Assembly (NCBI RefSeq): GCF_009829945.1
Contig: NZ_SZZT01000001.1
Span: forward strand, 186,001-250,000
Origin: Pantoea sp. SoEX
GTDB lineage: Bacteria > Pseudomonadota > Gammaproteobacteria > Enterobacterales > Enterobacteriaceae
Reading direction: 5' to 3'
DNA: 64,000 nucleotides
Both the position numbers and the translations under genes were made by a program. The notes under the pieces were generated by a model, which did no database searches, was not told the DNA's origin, and was given only the letters and a program-made list of their open reading frames with translations. How positions within the stretch are numbered: the first letter of the stretch is position 1; every line of letters starts with the position of its first letter. Shown piece after piece: positions 43,723 to 53,575 of this stretch.

Positions 43723-43859
43723 TTTTTCATTAGTAGTTTATTTTATATTAAAATTTTTAATTATTATAAATAGTAATATATTTTGATGATCGGTAAAATA
43801 TATTGTTTCTATTTTACATTAATTTATATTTGTAACAATTATTAAACACTTTATTAAAA

Positions 43860-44216
43860 TTATATCGTTACTGCATTAACTTTTTCTATTAATTTAGAAA
43901 AAGCTACTTTATCTTGCACAGCTATTGCTGATAAAATTTTACGATCAATCTTAACAGCTGCTTTTTTTAGCATATTTATTAAATTACTATAAGATACGCC
44001 ATATTGTCTTGCAGCAGCATTAATGCGTAAAATCCATAATCTACGAAACTGACGTTTACGTTGTCTGCGATCTCGATATGCATACTGACCGGCTCTTATA
44101 ACAGCTTGAAAAGCAGCACGATATGTACGTGATCTCGCACCGTAGAAACCTTTAGCTTTTTTTAAAATTTTTTTATGACGTGAATGAGCAGTTACACCGT
44201 GTTTAACCCGAGTCAT
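43860..44216 (-). CDS. rplT: 50S ribosomal protein L20
   Basis: L20 binds 23S rRNA early in assembly and in E. coli represses rpmI-rplT translation. The 118-residue product has exactly the E. coli length, with the very basic N-terminal extension ([20 protein letters not shown]) and the conserved [17 protein letters not shown] core. An AGGAGA site precedes the ATG (GATCTTATATG context). It lies 46 bases downstream of rpmI in the ancestral infC-rpmI-rplT order. Confidence 0.97.
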   Translation of the reverse strand: MTRVKHGVTAHSRHKKILKKAKGFYGARSRTYRAAFQAVIRAGQYAYRDRRQRKRQFRRLWILRINAAARQYGVSYSNLINMLKKAAVKIDRKILSAIAVQDKVAFSKLIEKVNAVTI

Positions 44217-44262
44217 ATAAGATCTCCTATTTTATAATTTATATTAAATATGAAGAATAATA

Positions 44263-44460
44263 CTATACATAGGGTAAACATGTAGAAATTAAACTTAAAT
44301 CTCCTTGAGAAACCATACTTTTAACACGAAGATGACGTTTTTGTTTAGTTGATTTCTTAGTTAAAATATGTCTTAAGTTAGCATGTTTATGTTTAAACCC
44401 TCCAGATGCAGTTTTTTTAAACCTTTTGGCTACACTTCTTATTGTTTTGATTTTTAACAT
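44263..44460 (-). CDS. rpmI: 50S ribosomal protein L35
   Basis: L35 is a small basic protein of the large subunit. The 65-residue product matches E. coli in length: [20 protein letters not shown] at the N terminus and [15 protein letters not shown] in the middle. It lies 95 bases after infC and before rplT. The L20-binding operator upstream of rpmI in E. coli is formed partly by distant pairing; I cannot confirm it here by eye. Confidence 0.96.
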   Translation of the reverse strand: MLKIKTIRSVAKRFKKTASGGFKHKHANLRHILTKKSTKQKRHLRVKSMVSQGDLSLISTCLPYV

Positions 44461-44555
44461 CTTAACGCTGCCTAATTATTTTTAAATTTACTAATTTTAT
44501 GGAAAAAATATAATAATTATAAATTAATGTTAATTAATTGCATTGTTATTAATAA

Positions 44556-45104
44556 TTATTTTTTCCTAGGAACAAGCACCATAACGATTTGACGACCTTC
44601 AATCCTTACTGGAAAAGATTCCATTATCGCTATATCTGAATCTTCACATAGATCTTTTCTTATACGATTTAAAATTTCCATACCTATTTGTTGGTGAGCC
44701 ATTTCACGACCACGAAAACGAAGAGTAACCTTTGTTTTATTGCCTTCTTCTAAAAAACGAATCAAATTTTTTAATTTTACTTGATAATCTCCTTCATCAG
44801 TTCCGGGACGAAATTTCACTTCTTTAATTTGAACAATTTTTTGTTTTTTCCTCTGTTCTTTAGAATATTTGCTTTTTTCATAAACAAATTTTCCATAATT
44901 CATAATACGGCAAACTGGTGGTTCAGCATTAGGACTAATCTCAACTAAATCTGCTCCTTGTTCTTCAGCTTTTCTTAATGCTTCTTGCAGACTAATAACA
45001 CCAATCTGTTCACCATCAAATCCTGTTAAACGCACTTCAGGTGCATTAATTTCTTTATTAATACGATCTGAGCGAATCAACTGTGTTTTCTTTGAGCCTT
45101 TAAT
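44556..45104 (-). CDS. infC: Translation initiation factor IF-3 with AUU start codon
   Basis: IF3 binds the 30S subunit, prevents premature 50S joining and rejects non-canonical start codons. A TTG at 45080 could open a shorter frame, but reading upstream gives ATT AAA GGC TCA AAG AAA at 45104, matching the E. coli start, which also begins AUU AAA GGC, with the same AAGGT upstream. From there the protein is 182 residues (E. coli 180). Landmarks are [13 protein letters not shown] in the N domain, [22 protein letters not shown], the lysine-rich linker and [15 protein letters not shown] with [13 protein letters not shown] in the C domain. It starts three bases after the thrS stop. The AUU start allows negative autoregulation by IF3 itself. 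Confidence 0.92.
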   Translation of the reverse strand: MKGSKKTQLIRSDRINKEINAPEVRLTGFDGEQIGVISLQEALRKAEEQGADLVEISPNAEPPVCRIMNYGKFVYEKSKYSKEQRKKQKIVQIKEVKFRPGTDEGDYQVKLKNLIRFLEEGNKTKVTLRFRGREMAHQQIGMEILNRIRKDLCEDSDIAIMESFPVRIEGRQIVMVLVPRKK

Positions 45105-45107
45105 ACC

Positions 45108-47036
45108 TTATCCCTCCAATTGTTTAACGCTTCTTGTATCAATTTCTTTCTTTAATTTTCTAATGAAAATATCAATATCTATTAATCCGAGATCTTGACC
45201 AAAACATGTACGCACAGATATCTTGTTTTGTTCAATTTCTTCATTTCCACATATTACTATGTAAGGAATACGATGTATTGTATGTTCACGAATTTTAAAC
45301 GCTAATTTCTTGTTTCTTATATCAGATATAACTCGAAATCCTTCATTATATAACTTAGATGTTACATTTTCGACGAATTTTACATATTTATCAGTAATAC
45401 TTGTTATCACAACCTGTATAGGTGCCAGCCAAGTAGGAAAAAAACCTGAATATTCCTCAATTAATATCCCTATAAAACGTTCTATTGATCCTAGAATAGC
45501 TCGATGAATCATTACAGGAAAGCGACGATTATTATTTTTATCTATATAAGTTGCATTAAGACGTTGAGGTAGAGAAAAGTCTAATTGAATTGTACCACAT
45601 TGCCAAGCGCGATTAAGACAGTCAAATAAAGTGAATTCGATTTTAGGACCATAAAAAGCACCTTCACCATGTTTTATCAGAAATTTAATATCGTTTTCTT
45701 TTAAAACAGATTCTAAATTTTTTTCAGCATGATCCCAAATTTCATTTGCTCCTATGCGTTGTTGAGGTCTAGTAGCTAGATGAACAACTATTTTTTTAAA
45801 ACCAAAAATATAATAAGTATCATAAACCATATTTATGCATTTATTAATCTCTTCCTTTAATTGTTCTTCTGTACAAAAAATATGAGCATCATCTTGAGTG
45901 AAATTACAAACACGCATTAACCCATGCAATGCACCTGAATGTTCATTTCTGTGACAACTACCAAATTCTGCCATACGCATTGGCAAATCACGATAAGATT
46001 TTACTCCTTGATTAAAAATCTGTAAGTGACCCGGGCAATTCATAGGCTTAATACAATATTCATTATTTTCAGAATTTACCATAAACATTAATTGTTTGTA
46101 GTTTTCCCAATGTCCCGTTTTTTCCCATATTTTACGATTCATAATTAGAGGACTTTTAACTTCTTCGTATTTATACTCTCTTAACTTACTAGAAATAAAT
46201 ATTGTTAGTTCATTAAAAATAACCCATCCATTATGATGCCAAAAAATCATACCAGGAGCTTCTTTTTGAATATGGTATAAATCGAGTTGTTTGCCAATTT
46301 TACGATGATCACGTTTAGCTGTTTCTGTTAATTTCTGGATATAATAAGATAATTGTTTTTTATTTGCCCAAGAAGTGCCATAAATTCTTTGCAACATTTT
46401 ATTATTTTTATTTCCTTTCCAGTAAGCTCCTGAAACTTTTTGTAATTTGAAATAACGGCAAAAACTAATGTTAGGTACTTGTGGACCTTTACATATATCT
46501 ATATAAGTTCCGTGTGTATATGTATTAATATATTTTTCATGATTTAAATATTCATCAAGAATTAATATTTTATATGTTTCATTTTTATTGGAAAATAAAT
46601 TATGCGCTTCCTGGTAAGGAAATTTTTTACTCACTATTTTATAATTAGTATCAATTAGCTCATGCATGCGTTTTTCTATAAGATCTATATCTTTATGATT
46701 TAAATTATGATTAACATCAATATCATAATAAAAATCATTGCTAATTACTTTGCTAGTTGCCATCTTCGCTTCAGGCCATAACGTTTTTATAGCATAACCT
46801 AATAACTGTACACATGATTTACGAATGATCTCTAAACCTAAATCATCTTTTGTAGTAATAATATCTACTAATGCATCATGATTTATAAGATAAGAACAAT
46901 CAACTAATTTAAGATTTACTTTACCTGCTATACAAAATTTTGCTAAGGTATTATCTATGCTTAAAGCAATATCCATAATACTAACTGTACTATCGTAATG
47001 ACGTTTACTACCATCAGAAAAAGTAATTAAAGGCAT
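45108..47036 (-). CDS. thrS: Threonyl-tRNA synthetase
   Basis: ThrS charges tRNA-Thr and edits mischarged serine. The product is 642 residues, exactly the E. coli length. It has the TGS-type N1 domain (1-60) and the N2 editing domain with HIYDID-like NDFYYDIDVNHN and KGPQVPN. The class II catalytic domain contains the zinc-binding cysteine in KPMNCPGHLQIF, MRVCNFTQDDAHIF and PVMIHRAILGSIERFIGIL. The anticodon domain forms the C terminus. The E. coli operator upstream of thrS, which mimics tRNA-Thr, is not recognisable in the A/T-rich leader. Confidence 0.97.
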   Translation of the reverse strand: MPLITFSDGSKRHYDSTVSIMDIALSIDNTLAKFCIAGKVNLKLVDCSYLINHDALVDIITTKDDLGLEIIRKSCVQLLGYAIKTLWPEAKMATSKVISNDFYYDIDVNHNLNHKDIDLIEKRMHELIDTNYKIVSKKFPYQEAHNLFSNKNETYKILILDEYLNHEKYINTYTHGTYIDICKGPQVPNISFCRYFKLQKVSGAYWKGNKNNKMLQRIYGTSWANKKQLSYYIQKLTETAKRDHRKIGKQLDLYHIQKEAPGMIFWHHNGWVIFNELTIFISSKLREYKYEEVKSPLIMNRKIWEKTGHWENYKQLMFMVNSENNEYCIKPMNCPGHLQIFNQGVKSYRDLPMRMAEFGSCHRNEHSGALHGLMRVCNFTQDDAHIFCTEEQLKEEINKCINMVYDTYYIFGFKKIVVHLATRPQQRIGANEIWDHAEKNLESVLKENDIKFLIKHGEGAFYGPKIEFTLFDCLNRAWQCGTIQLDFSLPQRLNATYIDKNNNRRFPVMIHRAILGSIERFIGILIEEYSGFFPTWLAPIQVVITSITDKYVKFVENVTSKLYNEGFRVISDIRNKKLAFKIREHTIHRIPYIVICGNEEIEQNKISVRTCFGQDLGLIDIDIFIRKLKKEIDTRSVKQLEG

Positions 47037-47698
47037 TTTATATCCTTGATATCATAACTATATAAGTATATAAAAATTTGATGATAATTAAAACTTAAAT
47101 GAAGTAAAACATACATTATATTTTACTTATAAATATCACAAAAATCCATTGTAAAACGTTTTATTTAAGGATTGTAATAATTAAACTATTCACTTATTTT
47201 AAATAATCATCAATATAATTTATTTTGTACTAAATATTAAAAATTTTTTATCTTTATATAGTTAACAATTTGTAATTTATATTAAACATTAACTATTAAT
47301 TTAAATTACAAATAAAATTTAATAATATTCGGTTTTATATTATTGTAAGTAATATGTAAAATGTAACATGATAAGAAAACAAAGTGCTGCAAATTTTAAG
47401 CTAGTTGTTAGCTAAAATATCTTACTTGTAATTTTAATTATACACTTTAATAATTTTTTGTTTTAAATTTAAAATAATAATATTATGATTATTAATATAA
47501 AGAGAAAATATAATCAATCATTGTAAAATAAATTCAATATTTTATCAATCATCATTATATTATTAAGCTCAATTTATTGATTTAACAAATAATAAATTTT
47601 ATAGTTTAAAATAATCATGATATTATTTTAATAACTATGTAAAAATATACCATTTATATTTAGGATAAGATGATTTAAATATCACAACGGAATCTTTC
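47037..47698. other. AT-rich divergent spacer between thrS and hxpB
   Basis: About 660 bases with no gene recognised. The stretch 47365-47420 has slightly more G and C and contains the imperfect inverted repeat TTTTAAGCTA / TAGCTAAAA around 47395-47417, possibly a relic terminator or decayed gene. E. coli has yniA, yniB and others here; no similarity is evident. Confidence 0.4.
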
Positions 47699-48364
47699 AT
47701 GCATACTTTAGCAGTTTTTTTTGATATGGACGGAATTATTATAGATTCTGAACCACTATGGAGCCAAGCTCAAAATGAAGTTATATCTGAGTTAAATATA
47801 AAATTGCCTTATAATTATTCAAAACATCCAGATTCAGTAGGCTTACGTATAGATCAAACAGTAAATATGTGGTATAAACTATTACCACTAAACATTAACA
47901 AACCAAGTCAGCAAGATATCATGAATCTCATTATAACTCGTGCAATGGCGTTAATTAAATATAAAAAACCTTTATTTCCAGGAGTAGAGTCTGCACTAAA
48001 ATTGTGTAAAGAATGTAATTTGAAAGTTGGACTTACTTCAGCTTCTCCTTTATGCATGTTGCAAATGGTATTGGAAATATTTAATTTGAATCATTATTTT
48101 GATGTAATCATATCTGGCGATTTTTTACCTTATAGTAAACCTCATCCACAAATTTATCTAGATGCAGCAATTAAACTTAATATTGATCCTCAGAAATGTA
48201 TTGCTATAGAAGATTCCATTAATGGAATGATTGCCACTAAAGCAGCTCGCATGCATTCAATTGTAATTCCTGCTATTGAATATAAAAATGATCCTAGGTG
48301 GTGTTTATCAAATATAAAACTTGAAAATATTACACAGCTAACAATTTCACATTTAAATATTTAA
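47699..48364 (+). CDS. hxpB: HAD-family sugar phosphatase (HxpB/YniC)
   Basis: HxpB (YniC) is a haloacid-dehalogenase phosphatase active on 2-deoxyglucose-6-phosphate, mannitol-1-phosphate and related hexitol and hexose phosphates. The product is 221 residues (E. coli 222). The HAD motifs are FFDMDGIIIDSEP (motif I with both aspartates, near residue 9), LTSASP (motif II), a lysine in SKPHPQIY (motif III) and AIEDSINGM (motif IV). The position next to thrS fits the E. coli order after deletions. Its likely retained role is metabolite repair or removal of unwanted sugar phosphates. Confidence 0.92.
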   Translation: MHTLAVFFDMDGIIIDSEPLWSQAQNEVISELNIKLPYNYSKHPDSVGLRIDQTVNMWYKLLPLNINKPSQQDIMNLIITRAMALIKYKKPLFPGVESALKLCKECNLKVGLTSASPLCMLQMVLEIFNLNHYFDVIISGDFLPYSKPHPQIYLDAAIKLNIDPQKCIAIEDSINGMIATKAARMHSIVIPAIEYKNDPRWCLSNIKLENITQLTISHLNI

Positions 48365-48493
48365 GAATATAGAATAATAAATTGTTTTGTTAGAATTGCA
48401 ACTAATGTTTTTTTACTTTAATTGCTAATTAAATTTTTTATTTATATTTTTACAATGAAATGTAACAATATTTTTAAAATTTAAGTATAAATC

Positions 48494-49036
48494 ATGACAA
48501 CTAATGGACATATTTTTTTTGCTGTAGCTTGTGCTATTTTTGCTAAGCGTTTTGAGCTGACTGAAATAATTAGACAATCAGATTGGTGGCATTTAATTCC
48601 TTCTGTTTTGATTACCTGTCTTATACCTGATATTGATCATCCTCATTCTTTAATTGGACAAAGATTACGTTGGATTTCTAAACCTATGTTTTTTACTTTT
48701 GGTCATAGAGGATTTACACACAGTTTATTAGCGTTAATAGTTTTATCAATTTTTAAAATTATTTTCTTAGATAATATCAAAATACCAGATGATGTATTTC
48801 AGGGTATGATAATTGGATACTGTAGTCATATTCTTGCTGATGTACTTACTCCTGCTGGAGTACCTTTATTTTGGCCATATCGTAAACGTTTTAGTCTACC
48901 TTTAATAAATATTAAAAAAAATAAAAAAATAGAGCAAAAAATATGTTTTACTTTAGTTGGTCTTTTAATATTATTTCCAGTTTTCATGCCTATGTTGCTT
49001 AAGTTTATTACACCATTAACTATTAATATTTTTTAA
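48494..49036 (+). CDS. ydjM: YdjM-family inner-membrane metal-dependent hydrolase
   Basis: YdjM belongs to the LexA-binding/DUF457 family of membrane proteins annotated as metal-dependent hydrolases; the substrate is unknown. The 180-residue product (E. coli 196) keeps the histidine/aspartate pattern TNGHIFFAVACAIFAKR, PDIDHPHSLIGQRLRW, GHRGFTHSLLAL and SHILADVLTPAGVPLFWP. About four hydrophobic segments surround these motifs. In E. coli the gene is LexA-controlled; no LexA box is seen here. Keeping such a poorly understood protein in a reduced genome hints at a basic envelope role, but that is inference. Confidence 0.92.
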   Translation: MTTNGHIFFAVACAIFAKRFELTEIIRQSDWWHLIPSVLITCLIPDIDHPHSLIGQRLRWISKPMFFTFGHRGFTHSLLALIVLSIFKIIFLDNIKIPDDVFQGMIIGYCSHILADVLTPAGVPLFWPYRKRFSLPLINIKKNKKIEQKICFTLVGLLILFPVFMPMLLKFITPLTINIF

Positions 49037-49196
49037 TTTATACAATATAATTACGAGATAAATTTAATTATAATAATTATTTCAAGAATAAAAAGTTATA
49101 AACCTATAGCAGTTAATATTATATATTAACATGTCATTTTTAAAATCAATTTAGTCATACAATTACTATTTTAAAAAATGTTAAGGAAAAATTTAG

Positions 49197-50030
49197 ATGT
49201 CATTACAAAATAAAATAATAAAAACTCTAGGTGTTAGATCAGCTATTAATACAAAAGAAGAAATTTGTAAAATCATTAATTTTTTAAAAAATTATTTATT
49301 ACATCATAAAAAAATTAGATCATTAGTTCTTGGTATTAGCGGAGGACAAGATTCAACTCTTGCAGGCAAATTATGTCAATTAGCTATTTCTGAATTAAGA
49401 AATTATACAGGTAGAAATGACTATAAATTTATCGCTTTAAGGCTACCATATGGTAATCAAATTGATGAGCAAGATTGTCAAGATGCTTTGTCTTTTATAC
49501 AGCCAGATAGTCATATATCAGTTAATATTAAAAATGCAGTATTAGCTAGTGAACAATCTTTAAAAGATGCTGGTATTTTTTTATCGGATTTTTTAAAAGG
49601 TAATGAAAAAGCAAGAGAAAGAATGAAAGTTCAGTATAGTATAGCAGGTATTAACAACGGAATTGTAGTTGGTACTGGTCATGCAGCAGAAGCGGTTACT
49701 GGTTTTTTTACTAAATATGGAGATTCTGGTACAGATATTAATCCATTGTTTCAATTAAATAAACGTCAGATCAAAAAAATATTGAAAAATATGCACTGTC
49801 CAAAACATCTATATTTAAAGAAACCTACAGCTGATTTAGAAGATAATTATCCATCTAAAGAAGATGAATTGGTTCTAGGAGTGAGCTATAATATGATAGA
49901 CGATTATTTAGAAGGGAAACATATAGACATAAAATATACTGCTATTATAGAAAAACTATACTTAAAAACTAAGCATAAACGTCATTTACCTATTAATATT
50001 TTTGATGATTTCAAATCAATAATTGCTTAA
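49197..50030 (+). CDS. nadE: NH3-dependent NAD+ synthetase
   Basis: NadE amidates deamido-NAD to NAD using ATP and ammonia. The 277-residue product (E. coli 275) has the P-loop [54 protein letters not shown] and the C-terminal DDYLEGK and KHKR segments. It lacks a glutaminase domain, so it uses free ammonia. AAGGAAAAATTTAG precedes the ATG. It ends 101 bases from the convergent aminotransferase gene. Confidence 0.97.
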   Translation: MSLQNKIIKTLGVRSAINTKEEICKIINFLKNYLLHHKKIRSLVLGISGGQDSTLAGKLCQLAISELRNYTGRNDYKFIALRLPYGNQIDEQDCQDALSFIQPDSHISVNIKNAVLASEQSLKDAGIFLSDFLKGNEKARERMKVQYSIAGINNGIVVGTGHAAEAVTGFFTKYGDSGTDINPLFQLNKRQIKKILKNMHCPKHLYLKKPTADLEDNYPSKEDELVLGVSYNMIDDYLEGKHIDIKYTAIIEKLYLKTKHKRHLPINIFDDFKSIIA

Positions 50031-50131
50031 CTGAACCAAAATAATAAATTGAAATATTAGTTTTTAAAATAAAATTATAATAACTTAATTTTATTTAAAA
50101 TATCTTATATGTGTAAAATATGATTTAGTTG

Positions 50132-51340
50132 TTATTTACTGATAAGCTTACATGCTTTTGCAAATCTTTCCATCCCAATATCAATTTCTTTTTTACTAAT
50201 ATTTAATGCTGGAGTGAACCGAATCACATTATTTCCAGCAACTAAAACCATTACTCCACATTCAGAAGCTAAAATATTAATTTTATTTGCTTGACCGGCC
50301 AATTTTTCATCTAAAACTGCACCAATAAGTAATCCTACTCCTCTTATTTCTTTAAATATATGTAAACCATTATTTATTTTGTTTAAATGTGAATTAATCC
50401 ACATGTGACGTTCTTTTACACCATCAATAATTTTATCTTTTTTAATTAATTCTAATACTTCACTTGCTACTGCACCTGCTAATGGGTTTCCTCCATAAGT
50501 ATTGCCATGAGTACCGACAGTCATCATTAATGCTAGTTCTTTTTTAGCTAACACTGCTCCTATTGGAAAACCACCACCTAAACCTTTAGCACTTGTTAAA
50601 ATATCTGGTATTACTCCGTAATGCATGTATGCATATAGCAATCCTGTACGTCCTATTCCAGTTTGTACTTCATCAAAAATTAGTATAACACGATATTTAT
50701 CACATAAATTTCTTAATTCTTTTAAAAAAGAAATATCTGCTGGAATAACACCACCTTCTCCTTGAATTGGTTCTATAATGACAGCACAAGTATTTTCATT
50801 TATTAATTTAGAAACAGAATTAATATCATTAAATAATGCGTGTTTAATTTTTTTGGGTAGTGGTCCAAAATGTTTTGAGTACTCAGATTTTCCTCCTGTA
50901 GCAACTGTAAATAAAGTGCGACCGTGAAAAGAATTTTTAAACGATAATATATTGTTTTTATGTTTGCCAAATTTATCTTTAGCCACTTTTCTAGCTAATT
51001 TTAATGCAGTTTCGTTTGCTTCTGCACCAGAATTACAAAAGAACACTCTGTCTGCAAAAGTTGAGTCAATTAGTTTTCTTGCTAATTTTAAAATTGGCTC
51101 ATTTGTATAACCGTTACCAATATGCCATAAATTATCTAGTTGTTTTTCCAAAGCTTCTTTTAATAAAGGATGGGCATGACCTAGTACATTAACAGCAATT
51201 CCACCTGTAAAATCTATATAATCTTTACCATTTTGATCCCAAATAGTTGAACCTTCACCACGAATAGGGATAAATTTAGCAGGATTATAGACTGGTATCA
51301 TCCATTTATCGAAATCTTTGCGTAAAAATTTCCTTAACAT
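50132..51340 (-). CDS. astC: Acetylornithine/succinylornithine aminotransferase (AstC lineage)
   Basis: This PLP enzyme transaminates N-acetylornithine or N-succinylornithine with 2-oxoglutarate; such enzymes also serve lysine synthesis as N-succinyl-diaminopimelate aminotransferase. From the ATG at 51340 it is 402 residues. A GGAG nine bases upstream decides the start; an ATG at 51355 overlaps it. Family features are [28 protein letters not shown] and the PLP lysine in [10 protein letters not shown]. Diagnostic stretches ([39 protein letters not shown]) match E. coli AstC rather than ArgD, and it lies beside nadE, the astC neighbourhood. The rest of the arginine-catabolic ast operon is missing, so it probably acts as ArgD/DapC in biosynthesis. 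It could be labelled argD by function. Confidence 0.9.
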   Translation of the reverse strand: MLRKFLRKDFDKWMIPVYNPAKFIPIRGEGSTIWDQNGKDYIDFTGGIAVNVLGHAHPLLKEALEKQLDNLWHIGNGYTNEPILKLARKLIDSTFADRVFFCNSGAEANETALKLARKVAKDKFGKHKNNILSFKNSFHGRTLFTVATGGKSEYSKHFGPLPKKIKHALFNDINSVSKLINENTCAVIIEPIQGEGGVIPADISFLKELRNLCDKYRVILIFDEVQTGIGRTGLLYAYMHYGVIPDILTSAKGLGGGFPIGAVLAKKELALMMTVGTHGNTYGGNPLAGAVASEVLELIKKDKIIDGVKERHMWINSHLNKINNGLHIFKEIRGVGLLIGAVLDEKLAGQANKINILASECGVMVLVAGNNVIRFTPALNISKKEIDIGMERFAKACKLISK

Positions 51341-51733
51341 AACTATTTTCTCCACTATTTAATTGAAAAATACAATAAATAAAAAAATTATTTTGATAAT
51401 ACATAATCATTAAATTAAAATTTATTATAAATTCATTATTGTAAACATACAATTAGTTATGATTTGCAATCAATTATCTTATTAAAGATTGTGTTATTTT
51501 TTAAAACATTGATAAAATTAAAAGATAGTTTAGTTTATGTTATGATTATTTTAAATAAACAAGTAATCATAACATAATCATTTAATAATATGGTTTTTAG
51601 ATATATTTTCATAAATCACAACATATTTATATTTTAACGATTTTTTTATTTAATTATTAATAATAAATTAAATAATATTTTTATGTTTTTCTAAATAAAC
51701 TTATGTTGAATATTTTTTATATTTTATAAAAAT
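51341..51733. other. AT-rich spacer between sirB1 and astC
   Basis: About 390 bases at a break in E. coli order (39 min to 27 min). It contains a perfect 14-bp inverted repeat described separately and no recognisable gene. Confidence 0.5.
51535..51577. terminator. 14-bp inverted repeat downstream of sirB1
   Basis: TTATGTTATGATTA (51535-51548) and TAATCATAACATAA (51564-51577) are perfect complements separated by 15 bases, about 160 bases past the sirB1 stop and 195 before astC. It may terminate the hemA-prfA-prmC-sirB1 transcript. The T-tail is weak, so an operator-like or chance origin cannot be excluded. Confidence 0.4.
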
Positions 51734-52537
51734 TTAATGTAAAATGATTTTTTTTTGTTTGATTATATTTATCTGAAATTTTATCATTTCGCTAATTAAA
51801 TCTTCTGGACAATGTTCAACAAAATAAATTAAATCATTAATTGCAATATGTTCGCAATCTAATTGAGTATAAATCAAGCCGCGATCTCTAATTTCGTAAG
51901 GATCATTAGGATTAATAAGCAATAAAATCTTATTAACATTGAGAGCTAACTCCATTTTTTTTTCTTCCATTAAAGCAACTTTTAGTGTAGTAAGCATCTT
52001 ATATATCACACTAATATTTGTAGCTTCATCAAGATCATCTTCATGTAATTTAGCATTCAAGTCAATATTACCTTTTAACCATGATTCTAGAACAGAAATA
52101 TTTAATGTGTCTCCAGTAAAAGGATCTATTAACCAATCATAACTATCGTTCCAATCTACACGTAGAATTAATTGAGTAGGAAAGATAATTGGCATTAAAG
52201 TTAATTTTAATTCACTAGCTATATGAATTAAAATTACACTTAAAGAAATTGCAGTACCTTGCTTTGTTTTTAACACTTTATCTAACCATAATACATCAGA
52301 TAGGTTATAAGGACCTTTAGCTCCTCCAAATCCCCATTTGTTATAAAAAAGTTCAAATAATTTTTTAAGTTTTAATTCTAAATTCTGCTCTTCTTCTATG
52401 TGATCTTTTGCTTTATTAACTAATAATAGTAATTGATTTTGTACAAAAGATAATGGAAAATCAGAACGAATATTTACCATAACATCAATAACTGCTTCAC
52501 ATAACATCATTTGACTAAAATCTAATTTTTTGACCAA
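51734..52537 (-). CDS. sirB1: SirB1 family transglutaminase-like/TPR protein
   Basis: SirB1 (YchA) is a conserved protein of the prfA-prmC neighbourhood with a transglutaminase-like N-terminal domain and tetratricopeptide-like helices at the C terminus; its biochemical role is unresolved. The 267-residue product (E. coli 269) shows KWGFGGAKGPYNLSDVLWLDKVL, KTKQGTAISLSVILIHIA, DPFTGDTLN and, at the end, LLINPNDPYEIRDRGLIY typical of the family. The cysteine of true transglutaminases is not evident. sirB2, which lies before it in E. coli, is gone. It ends in a run of nine A on the coding strand. Confidence 0.9.
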   Translation of the reverse strand: MVKKLDFSQMMLCEAVIDVMVNIRSDFPLSFVQNQLLLLVNKAKDHIEEEQNLELKLKKLFELFYNKWGFGGAKGPYNLSDVLWLDKVLKTKQGTAISLSVILIHIASELKLTLMPIIFPTQLILRVDWNDSYDWLIDPFTGDTLNISVLESWLKGNIDLNAKLHEDDLDEATNISVIYKMLTTLKVALMEEKKMELALNVNKILLLINPNDPYEIRDRGLIYTQLDCEHIAINDLIYFVEHCPEDLISEMIKFQINIIKQKKIILH

Positions 52538-52735
52538 AGTTTAATATTCCTACTATAAGTTTTTAATTAAATTTTATTGAACATTTTATATTAAAAACAT
52601 AAATCTGTTAGATTCTAAAATAAATTAAACATATTATGTATCTATATATCATGTATTTAATAAATATATTTTCATATAATATTATAACATTTATTTAAAT
52701 TTAATAAATTTTATATAGCAATTAATTAATATGTT

Positions 52736-53575
52736 TTATTTTGGTGACATACCTAATGTAACACGTGGATTGCCTCCGTAATCCTTTATTGTATTGATAT
52801 TTTTATAACCATATTTACTCATAATATAACGTACTGATTCACTTTGTTTCCATCCATGTTCTAACAAAAGCCAGCTTTCTTTTTTTAACCAATCTAAGGA
52901 ATTTTTAATTATAATTTTTAAGTCAGCTAAACCATTTTCATTTGATACTAAGGCACTTATAGGCTCAAATCTTATATCTCTATAATTCAGATAGATACTA
53001 TCTGATTCAATATATGGTGGATTGCTTACAATCAAATTAAATTTATTAGATGGTATATTATTAAACCAGTGACTTAAAAAAAAAGTAGCATTGTGAATAT
53101 TTAGTTTTTTAGCATTATATTGTGCATTTTTAACTACGGTATCAATATAATCAACTCCGAAAATATTACATTTTGGTAATTCACTTGCTATCGCTAATGC
53201 AATAGCTCCTGTTCCTGTTCCAAGATCAAGTACTTTTAAATCTGATGAATTTGACAGATAATTCAATGATTCTAAAACTATAATTTCTGTATCAGGTCGT
53301 GGAATCATGGTATCAGGTATAACTTTTAAGGTAAGAGACCAGAATTCACATTCCCCTATTAAATAAGCTAATGGTTCTCCTTTCAAACGTCTCATTAACA
53401 GTTTATCTAAATATACTAGTTGTTTTTCTGTAATAATCGTTTCATTAAAAGCAAATATCCAAGTGCGTGATTTTTCTATAACAAAACTTAATATTGTTTG
53501 AACGTCAAGTTCTGGAGTGTCACTATTATATAAAGTTTTTTTAGCTTTTTTTAGCCAATCATGAACATTCATCAA
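52736..53575 (-). CDS. prmC: Release factor glutamine methyltransferase PrmC
   Basis: PrmC methylates the glutamine of the GGQ motif in RF1 and RF2. The 279-residue product (E. coli 277) has the N-terminal helical substrate-recognition domain (about 1-75, ending in [17 protein letters not shown]), the SAM-binding [16 protein letters not shown] and the catalytic NPPYIES. It overlaps the end of prfA, its substrate, by four bases, so the pair is translationally coupled as in E. coli. Confidence 0.97.
   Translation of the reverse strand: MMNVHDWLKKAKKTLYNSDTPELDVQTILSFVIEKSRTWIFAFNETIITEKQLVYLDKLLMRRLKGEPLAYLIGECEFWSLTLKVIPDTMIPRPDTEIIVLESLNYLSNSSDLKVLDLGTGTGAIALAIASELPKCNIFGVDYIDTVVKNAQYNAKKLNIHNATFFLSHWFNNIPSNKFNLIVSNPPYIESDSIYLNYRDIRFEPISALVSNENGLADLKIIIKNSLDWLKKESWLLLEHGWKQSESVRYIMSKYGYKNINTIKDYGGNPRVTLGMSPK

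Noticed and set aside
43700-43735. Possible pheM leader peptide (MKNLQ)
   Set aside because: It has no phenylalanine codons and its frame runs into the hairpin stem, so it cannot sense phenylalanyl-tRNA as pheM does.
45108-47036. Minus-strand thrS having an antisense gene around 45310-45507
   Set aside because: The frame is the complement of conserved thrS anticodon-domain codons and has no independent support.
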